A DNA stretch of 64,000 nucleotides from Rhizobium sp. NZLR1 (GCF_017357385.1 NZ_CP071632.1:1493501-1557500), one strand, 5' to 3'. Positions 1 through 8,625 are shown, counted from the first letter of the stretch. Translations and numbers: made by a program. The notes: a model not told the origin generated them from the sequence alone.

Positions 1-275
1 ATGATCCGAAGCCGTGGTTCTGGTCCGACCAGTATGATGTCAAGCTGCAGATCGCCGGCTTCAATCTCGGTTATGACGAAACGCTGCTGCGCCCCGGCGC
101 CCGCGAAGGCGCCCATTCGATCTGGTACTTCAGGCAAGGCCTGCTGATTGCCGTCGATGCCATCAACGACGCCAAAGCCTATGTGACCGGCAAAAAGCTG
201 CTGGAATCCGGGACCAACCCCGACAGGTCGATTCTCGCCGACCCCTCCGCCGACCTCAAGCGCCTGCTTGGCTGA
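1..275 (+). CDS. Ferredoxin/NAD(P) reductase, C-terminal fragment
   Basis: Only the last 90 residues are present; codons start at base 3 and the TGA is at 273-275. The fragment contains PWFWSDQYDVKLQIAG and ends in DLKRLLG. This is the C-terminal reductase domain of FAD-dependent ferredoxin or rhodocoxin reductases, which pass electrons from NADH to a ferredoxin that serves a P450 or dioxygenase. The WSDQYD motif is typical of that domain, which lies behind the two Rossmann FAD/NAD domains (off the window here). The partner ferredoxin or oxygenase cannot be seen, so the substrate is unknown. Family call confident, specificity open. Confidence 0.85.
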   Translation, partial: DPKPWFWSDQYDVKLQIAGFNLGYDETLLRPGAREGAHSIWYFRQGLLIAVDAINDAKAYVTGKKLLESGTNPDRSILADPSADLKRLLG

Positions 276-490
276 GCCCAAGACCGATCGTCGCAACGAA
301 TCACAGCCAGCGGAATCGCCGTGCTCGGCTCGCCGATGATATCGAACGCCGGGCAGCAAAGCTCAGCTTCTTCGCTAAAGAGAACGAAGCGCGATCAAAT
401 TCCGCGGATCAGCCCAGGAAATGCGGTCTGTTTAAGCAACCGGTCGAAATGCCGGCCACTGCATTTCTTCTGGTGAAACCTGAAAAAACC

Positions 491-519
491 CTTGCATTCA
501 CAGACCGGTCACCATAGTT
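491..519 (+). promoter_or_regulatory. Candidate sigma70-type promoter of tRNA-Ser
   Basis: TTGCAT (492-497) and ATAGTT (514-519) are separated by 16 bases and end 10 bases before the tRNA 5' end at 530, the usual geometry for a tRNA promoter. Assigned by eye only. Confidence 0.4.
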
Positions 520-529
520 AGGCCGCACC

Positions 530-621
530 GGAGAGGTGGCCGAGTTGGTCGAAGGCGCTCCCCTGCTAAGGGAGTATACGTCAAAAGCGTATCGTGGGTT
601 CGAATCCCATCTTCTCCGCCA
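530..621 (+). tRNA. tRNA-Ser, anticodon GCT
   Basis: The sequence folds as a class II tRNA. The acceptor arm GGAGAGG (530-536) pairs with CTTCTCC (611-617), followed by discriminator G618 and an encoded CCA (619-621). The anticodon stem CTCCC/GGGAG encloses the loop CTGCTAA, giving anticodon GCT, which reads AGC/AGU serine codons. A long variable arm and the T-arm GGGTTCGAATCCC follow. The total of 92 bases fits a serine tRNA. The antisense strand opens a reading frame containing WDSNPR, a familiar artefact of this tRNA and not a gene. Confidence 0.97.
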
Positions 622-1186
622 TTTTGATTTTTCCCAGCTCAAATCGATTCTTACTGTCCGGCAGAGAACCCCCTTCGCTTGGGTAGGTCTCGCGGCTGCG
701 CGATGAGAAAAATCGCTCCGCTCTGGGCGAGAGAATCGCCGGCGGGAATCACCGCCCGCTCCCATGCCCCGGCAAGCGGCGAAACCGGTTCTGTGCATGT
801 CCGGTTACGCTTGCCGCAGTGGCGATATCTCCTTCAGCATCCGGATTTCGTCAAAAAGGCGTCCCAAATATGTTGCGCAGCCCATGTCCAGTTCATTGTT
901 GATCCGACCTAAGCCGCCGCAAAATCAGGGTTTTCTTAACAAAGCATAAAGGAAATCGCGGCCGGTGGCCCGACTTGTGTCCTTTCAGCAACAGAATGTC
1001 GGGAAGGCTCCCCCAAAACCCCCGTCCGAGTAAGTTGGTGATTGCGTGACGGCTTCCGTCTTGTATTTTCAGCGTCGGAAGCAAGGGCGACTGATCGTCC
1101 ACTTCTTCAAACACGGGGATGGGGCAGGGAACGCTGCTCAGCGAAAGATCCCAAACCCGATCGAAACTTTGAATTGGAGGTCATTT
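622..1186. other. Intergenic region and porin leader
   Basis: 565 bases with no supportable gene. Short reading frames on both strands lack a ribosome binding site and family likeness. A potential promoter lies at 1042-1069, and an inverted repeat CTTCCG...CGGAAG (about 1053-1082) follows within the probable 5' leader of the porin. A long leader is common for abundant outer membrane protein mRNAs and could be an sRNA target, but nothing specific is recognised. Confidence 0.5.
1042..1069 (+). promoter_or_regulatory. Candidate porin promoter
   Basis: TTGCGT (1042-1047), 16-base spacer, TATTTT (1064-1069). Transcription from here would leave a leader of about 110 bases before the porin ATG at 1187. 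Weakly supported. Confidence 0.3.
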
Positions 1187-2194
1187 ATGAACATCAAGAG
1201 CCTTCTTCTCGGCTCCGCTGCTGCTCTCGCAGTAGTTTCCGGTGCTCAGGCTGCTGACGCTATCGTTGCTGCTGAGCCGGAACCGGTTGAATACGTTCGC
1301 GTCTGCGACGCTTACGGCACCGGCTACTTCTACATCCCGGGCACCGAAACCTGCCTCAAGATCGAAGGCTACATTCGTTTCCAGGTCAACGTTGGCGAAG
1401 ATATCGGCGGCGATTCTGACTGGGATGCGGTTACCCGCGGTCAGGTTCAGTTCACGGCCAAGAGCGATACCGAGTATGGTCCGCTGACCGGCGTCATCGT
1501 CATGCAGTTCAATGCTGACAACGCCACCGATCAGGAAGCCAAGCTCGACTCCGCTTACCTCGACGTCGCCGGCTTCCGCGCCGGTCTGTTCTACAGCTGG
1601 TGGGACGATGGCCTCTCCGGCGAAACCGACGATATCGGCTCTCCGGTTACGCTGCATAACTCCATCCGTTATCAGTACGAAACCGGCGACTTCTATGCTG
1701 GCATCAGCGTCGACGAGCTGGAAGACAGCCCGTTCTATGATGGCGAAGAAGCCAACAACGTCGGCGTTGCAGTCGGTCTCGGCGGTAAGGCTGGTGCATT
1801 CAGCTACCAGATCACTGCCGGCTATGACACCGACAATGAAGAAGGCGCCGTCCGCGCAATGGGTACGGTTGAAATCGGTCCCGGCACGCTCGGCCTCGCA
1901 GCTGTGTACGCCACCAACCCGAACGCTTACTACAACGCGGCCGAATGGGCGATCGCTGCAGAATACGCCATCAAGGCGACTGACAAGCTGAAGATCACCC
2001 CTGGTGTTCAGTACTACAGCGACTACGGTGTTGACGGCAGCGACTTCGCCGACGGCGATGCTTGGAAGGTTGGTCTGACGGTTGATTACCAGATCGTCGA
2101 CAACTTCTACGCCAAGGCTTCGGTTCAGTACCTCGATCCGGAAGATGCTGACGACTCCACGACGGGCTACTTCCGTCTGCAGCGTTCGTTCTAA
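1187..2194 (+). CDS. ropA: Alpha-proteobacterial outer membrane porin (RopA/Omp2 type)
   Basis: 335 residues. The start MNIKSLLLGS is chosen because GGAGG lies 7 bases upstream and because it gives a textbook signal peptide (residues 1-22, cleavage after AQA). The mature protein begins with an acidic stretch, then the conserved VRVCDAYGTGYFYIPGTETC region with its two cysteines and GYIRFQ, and ends RLQRSF with a C-terminal aromatic residue as expected for a beta-barrel sorted by Bam. Members form trimeric general diffusion pores in rhizobial outer membranes. Alternating-polarity strands fill the rest. Upstream in-frame codons from 1046 have no RBS and would bury the signal peptide. A strong terminator follows, so this is probably a highly expressed single-gene unit. 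Confidence 0.93.
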   Translation: MNIKSLLLGSAAALAVVSGAQAADAIVAAEPEPVEYVRVCDAYGTGYFYIPGTETCLKIEGYIRFQVNVGEDIGGDSDWDAVTRGQVQFTAKSDTEYGPLTGVIVMQFNADNATDQEAKLDSAYLDVAGFRAGLFYSWWDDGLSGETDDIGSPVTLHNSIRYQYETGDFYAGISVDELEDSPFYDGEEANNVGVAVGLGGKAGAFSYQITAGYDTDNEEGAVRAMGTVEIGPGTLGLAAVYATNPNAYYNAAEWAIAAEYAIKATDKLKITPGVQYYSDYGVDGSDFADGDAWKVGLTVDYQIVDNFYAKASVQYLDPEDADDSTTGYFRLQRSF

Positions 2195-2219
2195 TCTGAT
2201 CTGATTTCGGTCAATCAGG

Positions 2220-2248
2220 AAAGCCCGGCTCTCGAGCCGGGCTTTTTG
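2220..2248 (+). terminator. Rho-independent terminator after the porin
   Basis: AAAGCCCGGCT and AGCCGGGCTTT form an 11-bp stem with a 4-base loop, running into a T tract, 26 bases after the porin stop. Confidence 0.9.
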
Positions 2249-2298
2249 TATTTCGATAAATGGCAGGGATAGCTGCCGGATGTCCGGCGTCAATCAGG

Positions 2299-3195
2299 CT
2301 ATCCGCAGGAGGCGAGAAAAGCTCGAATAGCTGCGGGAAGATTGCTGAGATGCAGGAGGGGTGCATGTCCTTGCCCTTCGACAGCATGCAGGATCAACCT
2401 TGAATGCCGCCGTGCCATTTCGCCCGCGGTCTCCTTTGAGAGCAGAGACGTATTTTCGCCACGGATCAGCATGAGCCGAAATCGGCTCAGGCTTTCGAAT
2501 TGCTCCCAGAGATCGGGTAGCGGCTGGCTGAGATCGACCGATTTCAGTGCCTCCGCGATCGCCGGATCGAAATCGGCGACCGGCCTTCCGCCGATGTCGC
2601 GATAAATGGCACGTGCCATCTCGCGCCAGTCGTCGCTTTCAAGCGCGGTGAACGACGCGCCATGATTTTCCTTCAATATATCGGCCGCGGCGTTCCAGTT
2701 TGCCGGCCTTCTGCCGCCGTTGAGATAATCGCGGATCCGCGCCAGCCCTTCGGCCTGGACCACAGGCCCGATATCGTTGAGGATGACGGCTTCGAGAAGA
2801 TCCGGCCGTGTCGCCGCGATCAGGTGCAGGATCAGCCCGCCCCGAGACGTGCCGATGAAGATCGCCCTCTCGATTCCGAGTGCCGCGCAGGCGGCAACGA
2901 CGTCGCCGGCCTCCATCGTGAGATTGTAGTTCGCCTTGTTCTCATCCCAGGCCGAGTTTCCCCGCCCGCGCGAATCGAGCGCGATGACCCGGCGCGGTTC
3001 TGTCATGTCCCCGGAGAGAAGCAGCGCAAGCGGGTGAAAATCCCGCGTATTGCGGGTCAGGCCGGGCAGGCAGACGACCGGCAGTCGTCCCGCGGTTGCC
3101 GCCTCGCCGGGCCGATAGTCGCGGGCATAAAGCTTCAGCCCATCCGAAGACGCGTAAAATCGTTCCTGGAAACCGCTTGCATCCGTATCCGGCAT
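2299..3195 (-). CDS. Alpha/beta hydrolase
   Basis: 298 residues, cytoplasmic. The fold is recognisable from the oxyanion segment VCLPGLTRN (about 41-49), the LDSRGRGNS strand-turn (73-81) and the nucleophile elbow GTSRGG with Ser117. The acid is probably in the RGENTSLL region and the catalytic His in GQGHAPLL near residue 277. This arrangement resembles haloalkane dehalogenase / epoxide hydrolase-like esterases, but the substrate cannot be inferred. GAGGG sits 6 bases before the ATG. The gene converges on the porin and follows the lytic transglycosylase in the same direction (64-base gap), so the two may be cotranscribed. Confidence 0.85.
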   Translation of the reverse strand: MPDTDASGFQERFYASSDGLKLYARDYRPGEAATAGRLPVVCLPGLTRNTRDFHPLALLLSGDMTEPRRVIALDSRGRGNSAWDENKANYNLTMEAGDVVAACAALGIERAIFIGTSRGGLILHLIAATRPDLLEAVILNDIGPVVQAEGLARIRDYLNGGRRPANWNAAADILKENHGASFTALESDDWREMARAIYRDIGGRPVADFDPAIAEALKSVDLSQPLPDLWEQFESLSRFRLMLIRGENTSLLSKETAGEMARRHSRLILHAVEGQGHAPLLHLSNLPAAIRAFLASCG

Positions 3196-3259
3196 CGCAT
3201 CCCTCGAGAGTTGTTGATCCCGCAGATGTAGCCTGCTTCTCGAGCCGCGCCAAACGGCT

Positions 3260-5335
3260 TCAGGAGGCGCTGCGACCGCCGATCAGGTCGCGCTCGATAT
3301 CGGTCGGCTGGCCGAGACGGGCCTTGTAGACCTCGTAATTCTCCATGACCCGCTGGACGTAGTTGCGCGTTTCGGGGAAGGGGATGCGCTCGATCCAGTC
3401 GACGATCTCGTCGATCGACTTGCCGCGCGGATCGCCATAGCGGCCGATCCATTCCGGTACCCGCTTCGGTCCGGCATTGTAGGCGATGAAGGTGAGAATG
3501 TAGGAGCCGCCGAAGGCGTCGATCTGCTCGCCAAGGTAATGCGCGCCGAGTGTGGCGTTGTAACCGGCATCGGCCGTCAGCTTGTCTTTCGAATAGGCGA
3601 TGTTATGGCGCTTGGCCACCGCCTGGGCTGTCCCCGGCAGAAGCTGCAGCAATCCCCGCGCATTCGCCGCCGAAACGGCGGCTGGGTTGAAGGCGCTTTC
3701 CTGCCGGGCGATGGCATAGGCGAGTGCCTTGCCGGAGCCGGAGATATTGGCATTCGCCGGGATGACGCCGACAGGAAAGGCGAGTGCTGCGACGTCGATG
3801 CCGCGTCCATAGGCGATCTTGCCGATCTGCAGCGACAGATGGTGATCGCCGGATTGCTCAGCCTGTGCCGCAAGCACAGCCAGTTCACCCGGGCTCTGCA
3901 GTTGATCGGCGAGCGCCAGATAGAGAATGTCGGCCCGCCATCCGTGGCCTGCCGCCTCCAGCCGGGCGATCGCCTGCACGGCTTCGCGTCCCTGGAAGCG
4001 TTGCCGGTCGTCCGCGGTCGGCGAGGGATAGGTAACGTTCAGCGTCTTTCGCCCTAACCGTTCCGCCGCGAGCTGGCCATAGAAAGTGCCGGGAAAAGTC
4101 GCAGCCTTCGCATAGAATTCGCCGGATTTGCCAGGACCTCCGGCCTCCGCCGCTCGTCCCAGCCAATACCAGGCGCGTGAAACCGAGATCGGCCCGTTTG
4201 ACGTCTGGAGGATCTTGCGGAAGTGTTGTTCCGCGGCAGCCGGATCCTGCAGGCCGCGAAGCGCGTACCATCCGGCATGGAACTCAGCCTCGACGATATC
4301 CGTCGGGCTCGTTGCGGCGTAATTTGCGACGATGCGATAGGCCGGCTTGAACTGCCCCTGGTCGACGAGACCACGGCTGACGATACGCTGCTCGTTCCAC
4401 CACTCGCCCGAATTGACAAGGTCGCTGCGCTCGGGCGGCATCTGCTCCAGAAGTGCTGCCGCCTCGGCATATTTGTCCTGCTTGCGGAGATATTCGATTC
4501 GCGCAAACAGCAAGCCGGCATCGCCGCGCCATCTGGCATCGACGGTATCGAGTAGCGCGCCGGCATTGCCAGCCTTGGCGTCGACGGCAGACCAGGCCTT
4601 GTAGAGCGACTGCGCCTGGCCCATGTCTCCAAAGCGCTTAGCCTGCGCCACTCGGCCGCGATACATCAGATAGTCCATCCGCGCCTTGTGGTCGGCGGGC
4701 GTCAGCAGCGCCGAAAACTCGATGAGCATCTTATCCTCGATCGCCTTGTCGAGAGCCTCTCCACGCCAGACCCTGCGGATATATTTTGCCGCCTGCGCCT
4801 GCTTGCCCGTTGCAATCAGCGCCCGGCCGAGGATGACGGCGCCCTGCATCGTCTCAGGTGCGGTATCGCCGAAGGCGGCGAGCACGGCTGATGGGGCGGG
4901 GTTTTCATCATAGAGCGCGCGTTCGGAATAGGCGCGCAGCCGCGAAAGGCCCGGCCAGCTCTTGAGCTCTTGCGCAGCACTGGCGATTTCATAGGAGGGA
5001 ACGCCCTTCAATCCGGAAACGGCGATCGCCCAGGTGAGGATATGGCGGTCGAGCGTATCGTCGCGCATGCTGTCGCGGATCGACAGCGCTAGCTGCGGGT
5101 CCTTGTCGGAAAGCGCGTCGAGGCCGGCTTTCAGATCGTTGTTGACTGGCGCGACTGCCGGATTGCGCGGAATGGCGCCTGTTGTGATCGATTCCGGTAT
5201 GGCCGTCTCAGGAATGAAGCCGAGCGGCTTGACAGCAGGCACGGGCGCGCTCTCGCCGGGAAGCGGCGACGCTACACCGCCCCACGCGGCGGCAATGAAG
5301 CCGAAGGCGGACAGAATCAAGACAGCTTTCTTCAT
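3260..5335 (-). CDS. slt: Soluble lytic murein transglycosylase
   Basis: 691 residues from MKKAVLILSAFGF, which gives a periplasmic signal peptide. An ATG 33 bases upstream (5368) lacks an RBS and would put charged residues before it. A long alpha-superhelical region (about 60-520, tetratricopeptide-like helices) precedes the C-terminal SLT domain (about 535-665). The catalytic Glu is in ARQESAFNP, followed by GLLQLLPGTA and AYNAGPKRV, the standard family blocks. It cleaves peptidoglycan between MurNAc and GlcNAc to form 1,6-anhydro ends. It is divergent from dapA across 211 bases that hold a near-CtrA sequence. Confidence 0.92.
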   Translation of the reverse strand: MKKAVLILSAFGFIAAAWGGVASPLPGESAPVPAVKPLGFIPETAIPESITTGAIPRNPAVAPVNNDLKAGLDALSDKDPQLALSIRDSMRDDTLDRHILTWAIAVSGLKGVPSYEIASAAQELKSWPGLSRLRAYSERALYDENPAPSAVLAAFGDTAPETMQGAVILGRALIATGKQAQAAKYIRRVWRGEALDKAIEDKMLIEFSALLTPADHKARMDYLMYRGRVAQAKRFGDMGQAQSLYKAWSAVDAKAGNAGALLDTVDARWRGDAGLLFARIEYLRKQDKYAEAAALLEQMPPERSDLVNSGEWWNEQRIVSRGLVDQGQFKPAYRIVANYAATSPTDIVEAEFHAGWYALRGLQDPAAAEQHFRKILQTSNGPISVSRAWYWLGRAAEAGGPGKSGEFYAKAATFPGTFYGQLAAERLGRKTLNVTYPSPTADDRQRFQGREAVQAIARLEAAGHGWRADILYLALADQLQSPGELAVLAAQAEQSGDHHLSLQIGKIAYGRGIDVAALAFPVGVIPANANISGSGKALAYAIARQESAFNPAAVSAANARGLLQLLPGTAQAVAKRHNIAYSKDKLTADAGYNATLGAHYLGEQIDAFGGSYILTFIAYNAGPKRVPEWIGRYGDPRGKSIDEIVDWIERIPFPETRNYVQRVMENYEVYKARLGQPTDIERDLIGGRSAS

Positions 5336-5383
5336 CCGGGATCTCGCAACGAAAACACGCCCTGCCATTTGGCTAGAGGCATC

Positions 5384-5399
5384 TTAACGAAACCTTACC
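5384..5399. promoter_or_regulatory. Near-consensus CtrA-type site upstream of slt
   Basis: TTAA, 7 bases, TTACC: one mismatch from TTAA-N7-TTAAC. It lies 49 bases upstream of the slt start in the slt-dapA divergent region. CtrA control of cell-wall hydrolases is plausible, but one mismatch makes chance a real alternative. Confidence 0.25.
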
Positions 5400-5546
5400 G
5401 TACCAGGTAAAATTCATTCACATCTGCTATCGGAATTGCCCTAAACCGAACTCTACGCGCTTGTCGCGATGATTTCGGCGCTCTATGGTGCGCAAAATAT
5501 TCATGGAATGCGGCCGAAGCAAGGATTTGGTCGTGAGGAGCTTTGC

Positions 5547-6431
5547 ATGTTCAATGGGTCCATTCCCGCCCTCGTCACCCCCTTCACGGATGCCGGACTG
5601 ATCGACGAAGACAGCTTCGCCGCGCATGTCGACTGGCAGGTCAAGGAAGGCAGCCGGGGTCTCGTTCCTGTCGGCACGACGGGCGAATCCCCGACGCTGT
5701 CGCATGCCGAGCACAAACGGGTGGTGGAACTCTGCATCGAGGTTGCTGCAAAACGCGTCCCCGTCATGGCCGGCGCCGGCTCGAACAATACACGTGAGGC
5801 GATCGAGCTTGCCCAGCATGCCCAGAAGGTCGGTGCGGACGCAGTTCTGGTCGTCACGCCTTACTACAACAAGCCGACGCAGAAGGGCTTGATCGCGCAT
5901 TTTTCGGCGATTGCCGAGGCCGTCGATCTACCGATCTATATCTACAACATCCCCGGCCGCTCCGTGGTCGACATGACGCCGGAAACGATGGGTGCGCTCG
6001 CCAAAGCCCACAGGAATATCGTCGGGGTCAAGGATGCGACGGGCAAGATTGAGCGTGTCTCCGAGCAGCGCATCACCTGCGGTTCGGATTTCAGGCAGTT
6101 GTCCGGCGAGGATGGGACGGCGCTCGGCTTCAACGCCCATGGCGGTGTCGGCTGTATTTCGGTAACGGCCAATGTCGCCCCGCGCCTCTGCGCCGATTTC
6201 CAGGCGGCGACGCTGGAAGGCAACTATTCGAGCGCGCTGGAATATCAGGATCGGTTGATGCCGCTGCATAAAGCGATCTTCCTGGAACCTGGTCTTTGCG
6301 GCGCCAAATACGGGCTCTTCAAGCTTGGTCGTATGAGCCGCAACGTCCGCTCGCCGCTGATTTCGACGCTGGAACCGGCAACGGAAACGGCGATCGACGC
6401 CGCCCTGCGCCACGCTGGGCTTCTGAACTGA
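5547..6431 (+). CDS. dapA: 4-hydroxy-tetrahydrodipicolinate synthase
   Basis: 294 residues, the normal family length. It condenses pyruvate with aspartate semialdehyde, the first committed step to lysine and meso-diaminopimelate for peptidoglycan. Schiff-base Lys162 is in VGVKDATG, Tyr133 in YIYNIPGRS, and the substrate motif GTTGES is at 43-48. GAGGAG at 5535-5540 fixes the ATG at 5547; 26 in-frame codons upstream lack similarity. It shares the wall-synthesis theme with divergent slt and is followed 93 bases later by smpB in the same direction. Confidence 0.97.
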   Translation: MFNGSIPALVTPFTDAGLIDEDSFAAHVDWQVKEGSRGLVPVGTTGESPTLSHAEHKRVVELCIEVAAKRVPVMAGAGSNNTREAIELAQHAQKVGADAVLVVTPYYNKPTQKGLIAHFSAIAEAVDLPIYIYNIPGRSVVDMTPETMGALAKAHRNIVGVKDATGKIERVSEQRITCGSDFRQLSGEDGTALGFNAHGGVGCISVTANVAPRLCADFQAATLEGNYSSALEYQDRLMPLHKAIFLEPGLCGAKYGLFKLGRMSRNVRSPLISTLEPATETAIDAALRHAGLLN

Positions 6432-6487
6432 AGAGACCGGCCGTCTTCACAAGGCCGGGTCGTTCCCCTACATAAGGGCAAGCAATG

Positions 6488-6509
6488 AGGGCGCGGCTTT
6501 TCGCGCCCT
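6488..6509 (+). promoter_or_regulatory. Hairpin immediately before the smpB ribosome binding site
   Basis: AGGGCGCG and CGCGCCCT form a perfect 8-bp stem with loop GCTTTT, ending 1 base before the AAGGGA RBS of smpB. There is no T tract after it, so it is not a normal terminator. A weaker GGCC stem lies at 6438-6458. It could tune smpB translation or protect the dapA mRNA end. Confidence 0.4.
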
Positions 6510-6524
6510 GAAGGGAATATCGTC

Positions 6525-7004
6525 ATGGCCCCCAAAGGCAGCCAGCGCGTGGTGAACAAGGTCGTGGCCGAAAACCGCAAGGCCCGCTTCAACTACGAGA
6601 TCATCGATACCTACGAGGCCGGCCTCGTGCTGATGGGCACGGAGGTCAAGGCGCTACGCGAAGGAAAGGCCAATATTGCCGAATCCTATGCGTCGGATGA
6701 GGGCGGCGAGATCTGGCTGATCAATTCCTATTTGCCGGAATATCTGCAGGCGAACCGCTTCAATCACGAACCGCGCCGACGCCGCAAGCTGCTGCTGTCG
6801 GGGCGTGAAATTCATCGCCTGCGCTCTGCTATCAACCGCGAAGGCATGACGCTGATCCCGCTGAAGATCTATTTCAACGATCGCGGCCGGGCAAAGATGG
6901 AGCTGGCGCTCGCTAAGGGCAAGAAATTGCACGACAAGCGCGAATCCGAGAAGGAGCGGGATTGGAACCGGCAGAAGAGCCGCCTTCTGAAGGACAATGG
7001 CTGA
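6525..7004 (+). CDS. smpB: SsrA-binding protein SmpB
   Basis: 159 residues. It binds tmRNA and delivers it to stalled ribosomes for trans-translation. Family blocks are [10 protein letters not shown] near the N-terminus, [14 protein letters not shown] (about 37-50), and the basic tail [17 protein letters not shown], which mimics the codon-anticodon helix in the decoding centre. The RBS AAGGGAA (6511-6517) precedes the ATG. It is probably cotranscribed with dapA, although a stable hairpin sits just before its RBS. Confidence 0.97.
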   Translation: MAPKGSQRVVNKVVAENRKARFNYEIIDTYEAGLVLMGTEVKALREGKANIAESYASDEGGEIWLINSYLPEYLQANRFNHEPRRRRKLLLSGREIHRLRSAINREGMTLIPLKIYFNDRGRAKMELALAKGKKLHDKRESEKERDWNRQKSRLLKDNG

Positions 7005-7153
7005 CCACACTGGGCTGCCCACTATGCCGTGATTGGCGATCACACTGCAGTCGGCCGCTGTCGCTGATCTCGAGTGTGCAGGTATGGCGGTGCGGGGAGG
7101 GGCTGCCACGCCCTTTCCCTCGCGGCCACTCGCTTCGAAATGATCGATTGAGA

Positions 7154-7735
7154 TCAATCCTCTACATCGTTCGCCGGTGCGACTTCGACCTGACGTGGGG
7201 CTCGCTCGGCGGGATCGCGACCAATTTCAGCTTTCAGAGATAGGAGATCGATGAAGTGATCGGCTTGGCGACGCAGGTCGTCGGCAATCATCGGCGGCTG
7301 GGTCGCCATGGTTGAGATCACCGAGACCTTGCGGCCCCTGCGCTGCAACGCCTCGACCAGGTTGGTAAAGTCGCCGTCGCCCGAGAAGATAACGAGATGA
7401 TCGACAGTTTCGGACTGTTCCATGGCGTCGATCGCAAGCTCGATGTCCATGTTGCCCTTGATCTTGCGTCGACCCATGGAATCCGTGAATTCCTTGGCAG
7501 GCTTGGTGACGACTTTATAGCCGTTATAGTCGAGCCAATCGATCAGCGGCCGGATCGACGAATATTCCTGATCTTCGATCAGAGCCGTATAATAGTAGGC
7601 GCGCAGCAAATAACCGCGTTTCTGGAATGCTTTCAAGAGCTTGCGGTAATCTATGTCGAAGCCGAGGCTCTTGGATGCAGCGTAAAGGTTGGCGCCGTCA
7701 ATGAAGAGTGCAATTTTCTCGCGTGGGTCAAACAT
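7154..7735 (-). CDS. NYN domain protein (LabA/limkain-type putative nuclease)
   Basis: 193 residues. The PIN-like NYN fold is shown by IALFIDGANLY (about 8-18, first Asp), the central acidic NMDIELAIDAM (about 95-105) and VIFSGDGDFTNLVEAL (about 114-129), which supply the metal-binding aspartates of a putative single-strand RNase. A variable acidic tail follows. Upstream sequence shows only a weak RBS. It is divergent from rpoZ across 296 bases. The natural RNA substrate is unknown. Confidence 0.85.
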   Translation of the reverse strand: MFDPREKIALFIDGANLYAASKSLGFDIDYRKLLKAFQKRGYLLRAYYYTALIEDQEYSSIRPLIDWLDYNGYKVVTKPAKEFTDSMGRRKIKGNMDIELAIDAMEQSETVDHLVIFSGDGDFTNLVEALQRRGRKVSVISTMATQPPMIADDLRRQADHFIDLLSLKAEIGRDPAERAPRQVEVAPANDVED

Positions 7736-7806
7736 CGCTTACCAATCCAATGAGAGCAATAGAAATCCGCAGGACCAAAATCCAATAAAAACAATGACTT
7801 GTGTTT

Positions 7807-7835
7807 TGACTTCGATCTGATCCATATTTTAACAA
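7807..7835 (+). promoter_or_regulatory. Candidate rpoZ promoter
   Basis: TTGACT (7807-7812), 17-base spacer, TTAACA (7830-7835) in an AT-rich patch of the NYN-rpoZ divergent region. This would give a leader of about 190 bases. No gene is visible in the leader. Confidence 0.3.
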
Positions 7836-8031
7836 TTATTCATATATGAAAGATTTAGGGCACGATTCGGCATATTCCAAGCAACCTTCGGTGGAATTGT
7901 GACATTCTCCATGGAAATTTAGCTCGGCCGCGGATAAAGACGAGGGGAGCCGGAATGAAAAACTTGTATTTGCCCGGTTTTAATTGTATCCGGCGTGCTA
8001 ATCCCGAAATGACGACCGTAAAGGACAGGCA

Positions 8032-8436
8032 ATGGCCCGTGTCACAGTTGAAGATTGCATCGACAAGGTGGAGAACCGCTTCGAGCTGGTTCTGCTCGCC
8101 AGCCACCGCGCCCGGCTGATTTCCCAGGGTGCCTCGATCACCATCGATCGCGACAACGACAAGAACCCGGTCGTCGCCCTGCGCGAAATCGCCGACGAGA
8201 CGCTTTCGCCCGATGACCTCAAGGAAGATCTGATCCATTCGCTGCAGAAGCATGTCGAAGTCGACGAGCCCGAGCCCGATCCGGCCAGCATGATCGCCGC
8301 CGGCGGTGTCGCCGCAGCCGACAGCGAAGAGCAGGACGACGTGCCCGAGACGATCACTTTCGACCAGATGTCGGAAGAAGAGCTGCTCGCCGGCATTGAA
8401 GGCCTCGTGCCGCCGGAAAAGAGCGACGACTACTAA
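8032..8436 (+). CDS. rpoZ: RNA polymerase omega subunit
   Basis: 134 residues. Omega latches onto the beta-prime C-terminus and helps RNA polymerase assembly. [20 protein letters not shown] (1-20) and the following RARLISQGA segment are the conserved core. The acidic tail from about residue 80 (many Glu/Asp, ending PPEKSDDY) is the long alphaproteobacterial form. AAGGACAGG precedes the ATG. It lies next to rsh, mirroring the rpoZ-spoT pairing of enterobacteria, which is notable because omega is a ppGpp-binding surface in E. coli. Confidence 0.97.
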   Translation: MARVTVEDCIDKVENRFELVLLASHRARLISQGASITIDRDNDKNPVVALREIADETLSPDDLKEDLIHSLQKHVEVDEPEPDPASMIAAGGVAAADSEEQDDVPETITFDQMSEEELLAGIEGLVPPEKSDDY

Positions 8437-8455
8437 GCGCGTAGCCTGATCCCGG

Positions 8456-8504
8456 TCGCATGTGATCCCCCGGTTGAATCCGATCCGGGAAAAGTTTCAT
8501 GCGA
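8456..8504. repeat. Rhizobial palindromic intergenic repeat
   Basis: Ends TCGCATG and CATGCGA are inverted, with CCCGG/CCGGG arms inside. It resembles the elements at 22841-22884 and 16446-16493. Flanking it is an imperfect 19-base direct repeat: 8415-8433 (the end of rpoZ) and 8506-8524 immediately after the element. Confidence 0.55.
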
Positions 8505-8575
8505 TGGAAAAGAGCGATGATTACCAATCGTCAATCTTGCGCCTTTATTGCTTAGGCATATTATTGCCCATGTGT

Positions 8576-8610
8576 GCGCCAATCGTTGATTGGCGCGCTT
8601 TTATTTTTAT
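8576..8610 (+). terminator. Rho-independent terminator between rpoZ and rsh
   Basis: GCGCCAATC pairs with GATTGGCGC (9 bp, 3-base loop) and is followed by a T-rich run. The T run ends directly before the GGAG of the rsh RBS (8612-8615), so any rsh transcript beginning upstream must read through it. Confidence 0.8.
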
Positions 8611-8625
8611 CGGAGTGGCTTTGGA

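Noticed and set aside
409..798. Minus-strand reading frame containing WDSNPR across the tRNA-Ser
   Set aside because: It is the antisense of the tRNA and a well-known annotation artefact; no RBS and no protein family.
893..1114. Minus-strand 73-aa frame upstream of the porin
   Set aside because: No RBS, no recognisable family, and it lies over the probable porin promoter and leader.
1046..1186. N-terminal extension of the porin from 1046
   Set aside because: It would precede a clear signal peptide; the strong GGAGG is at 1177-1180 for the ATG at 1187.
7146..7157. TTGAGATCAA resembling an FNR box
   Set aside because: It lies at the 3' end of the NYN gene, has the wrong spacing and does not precede a promoter.
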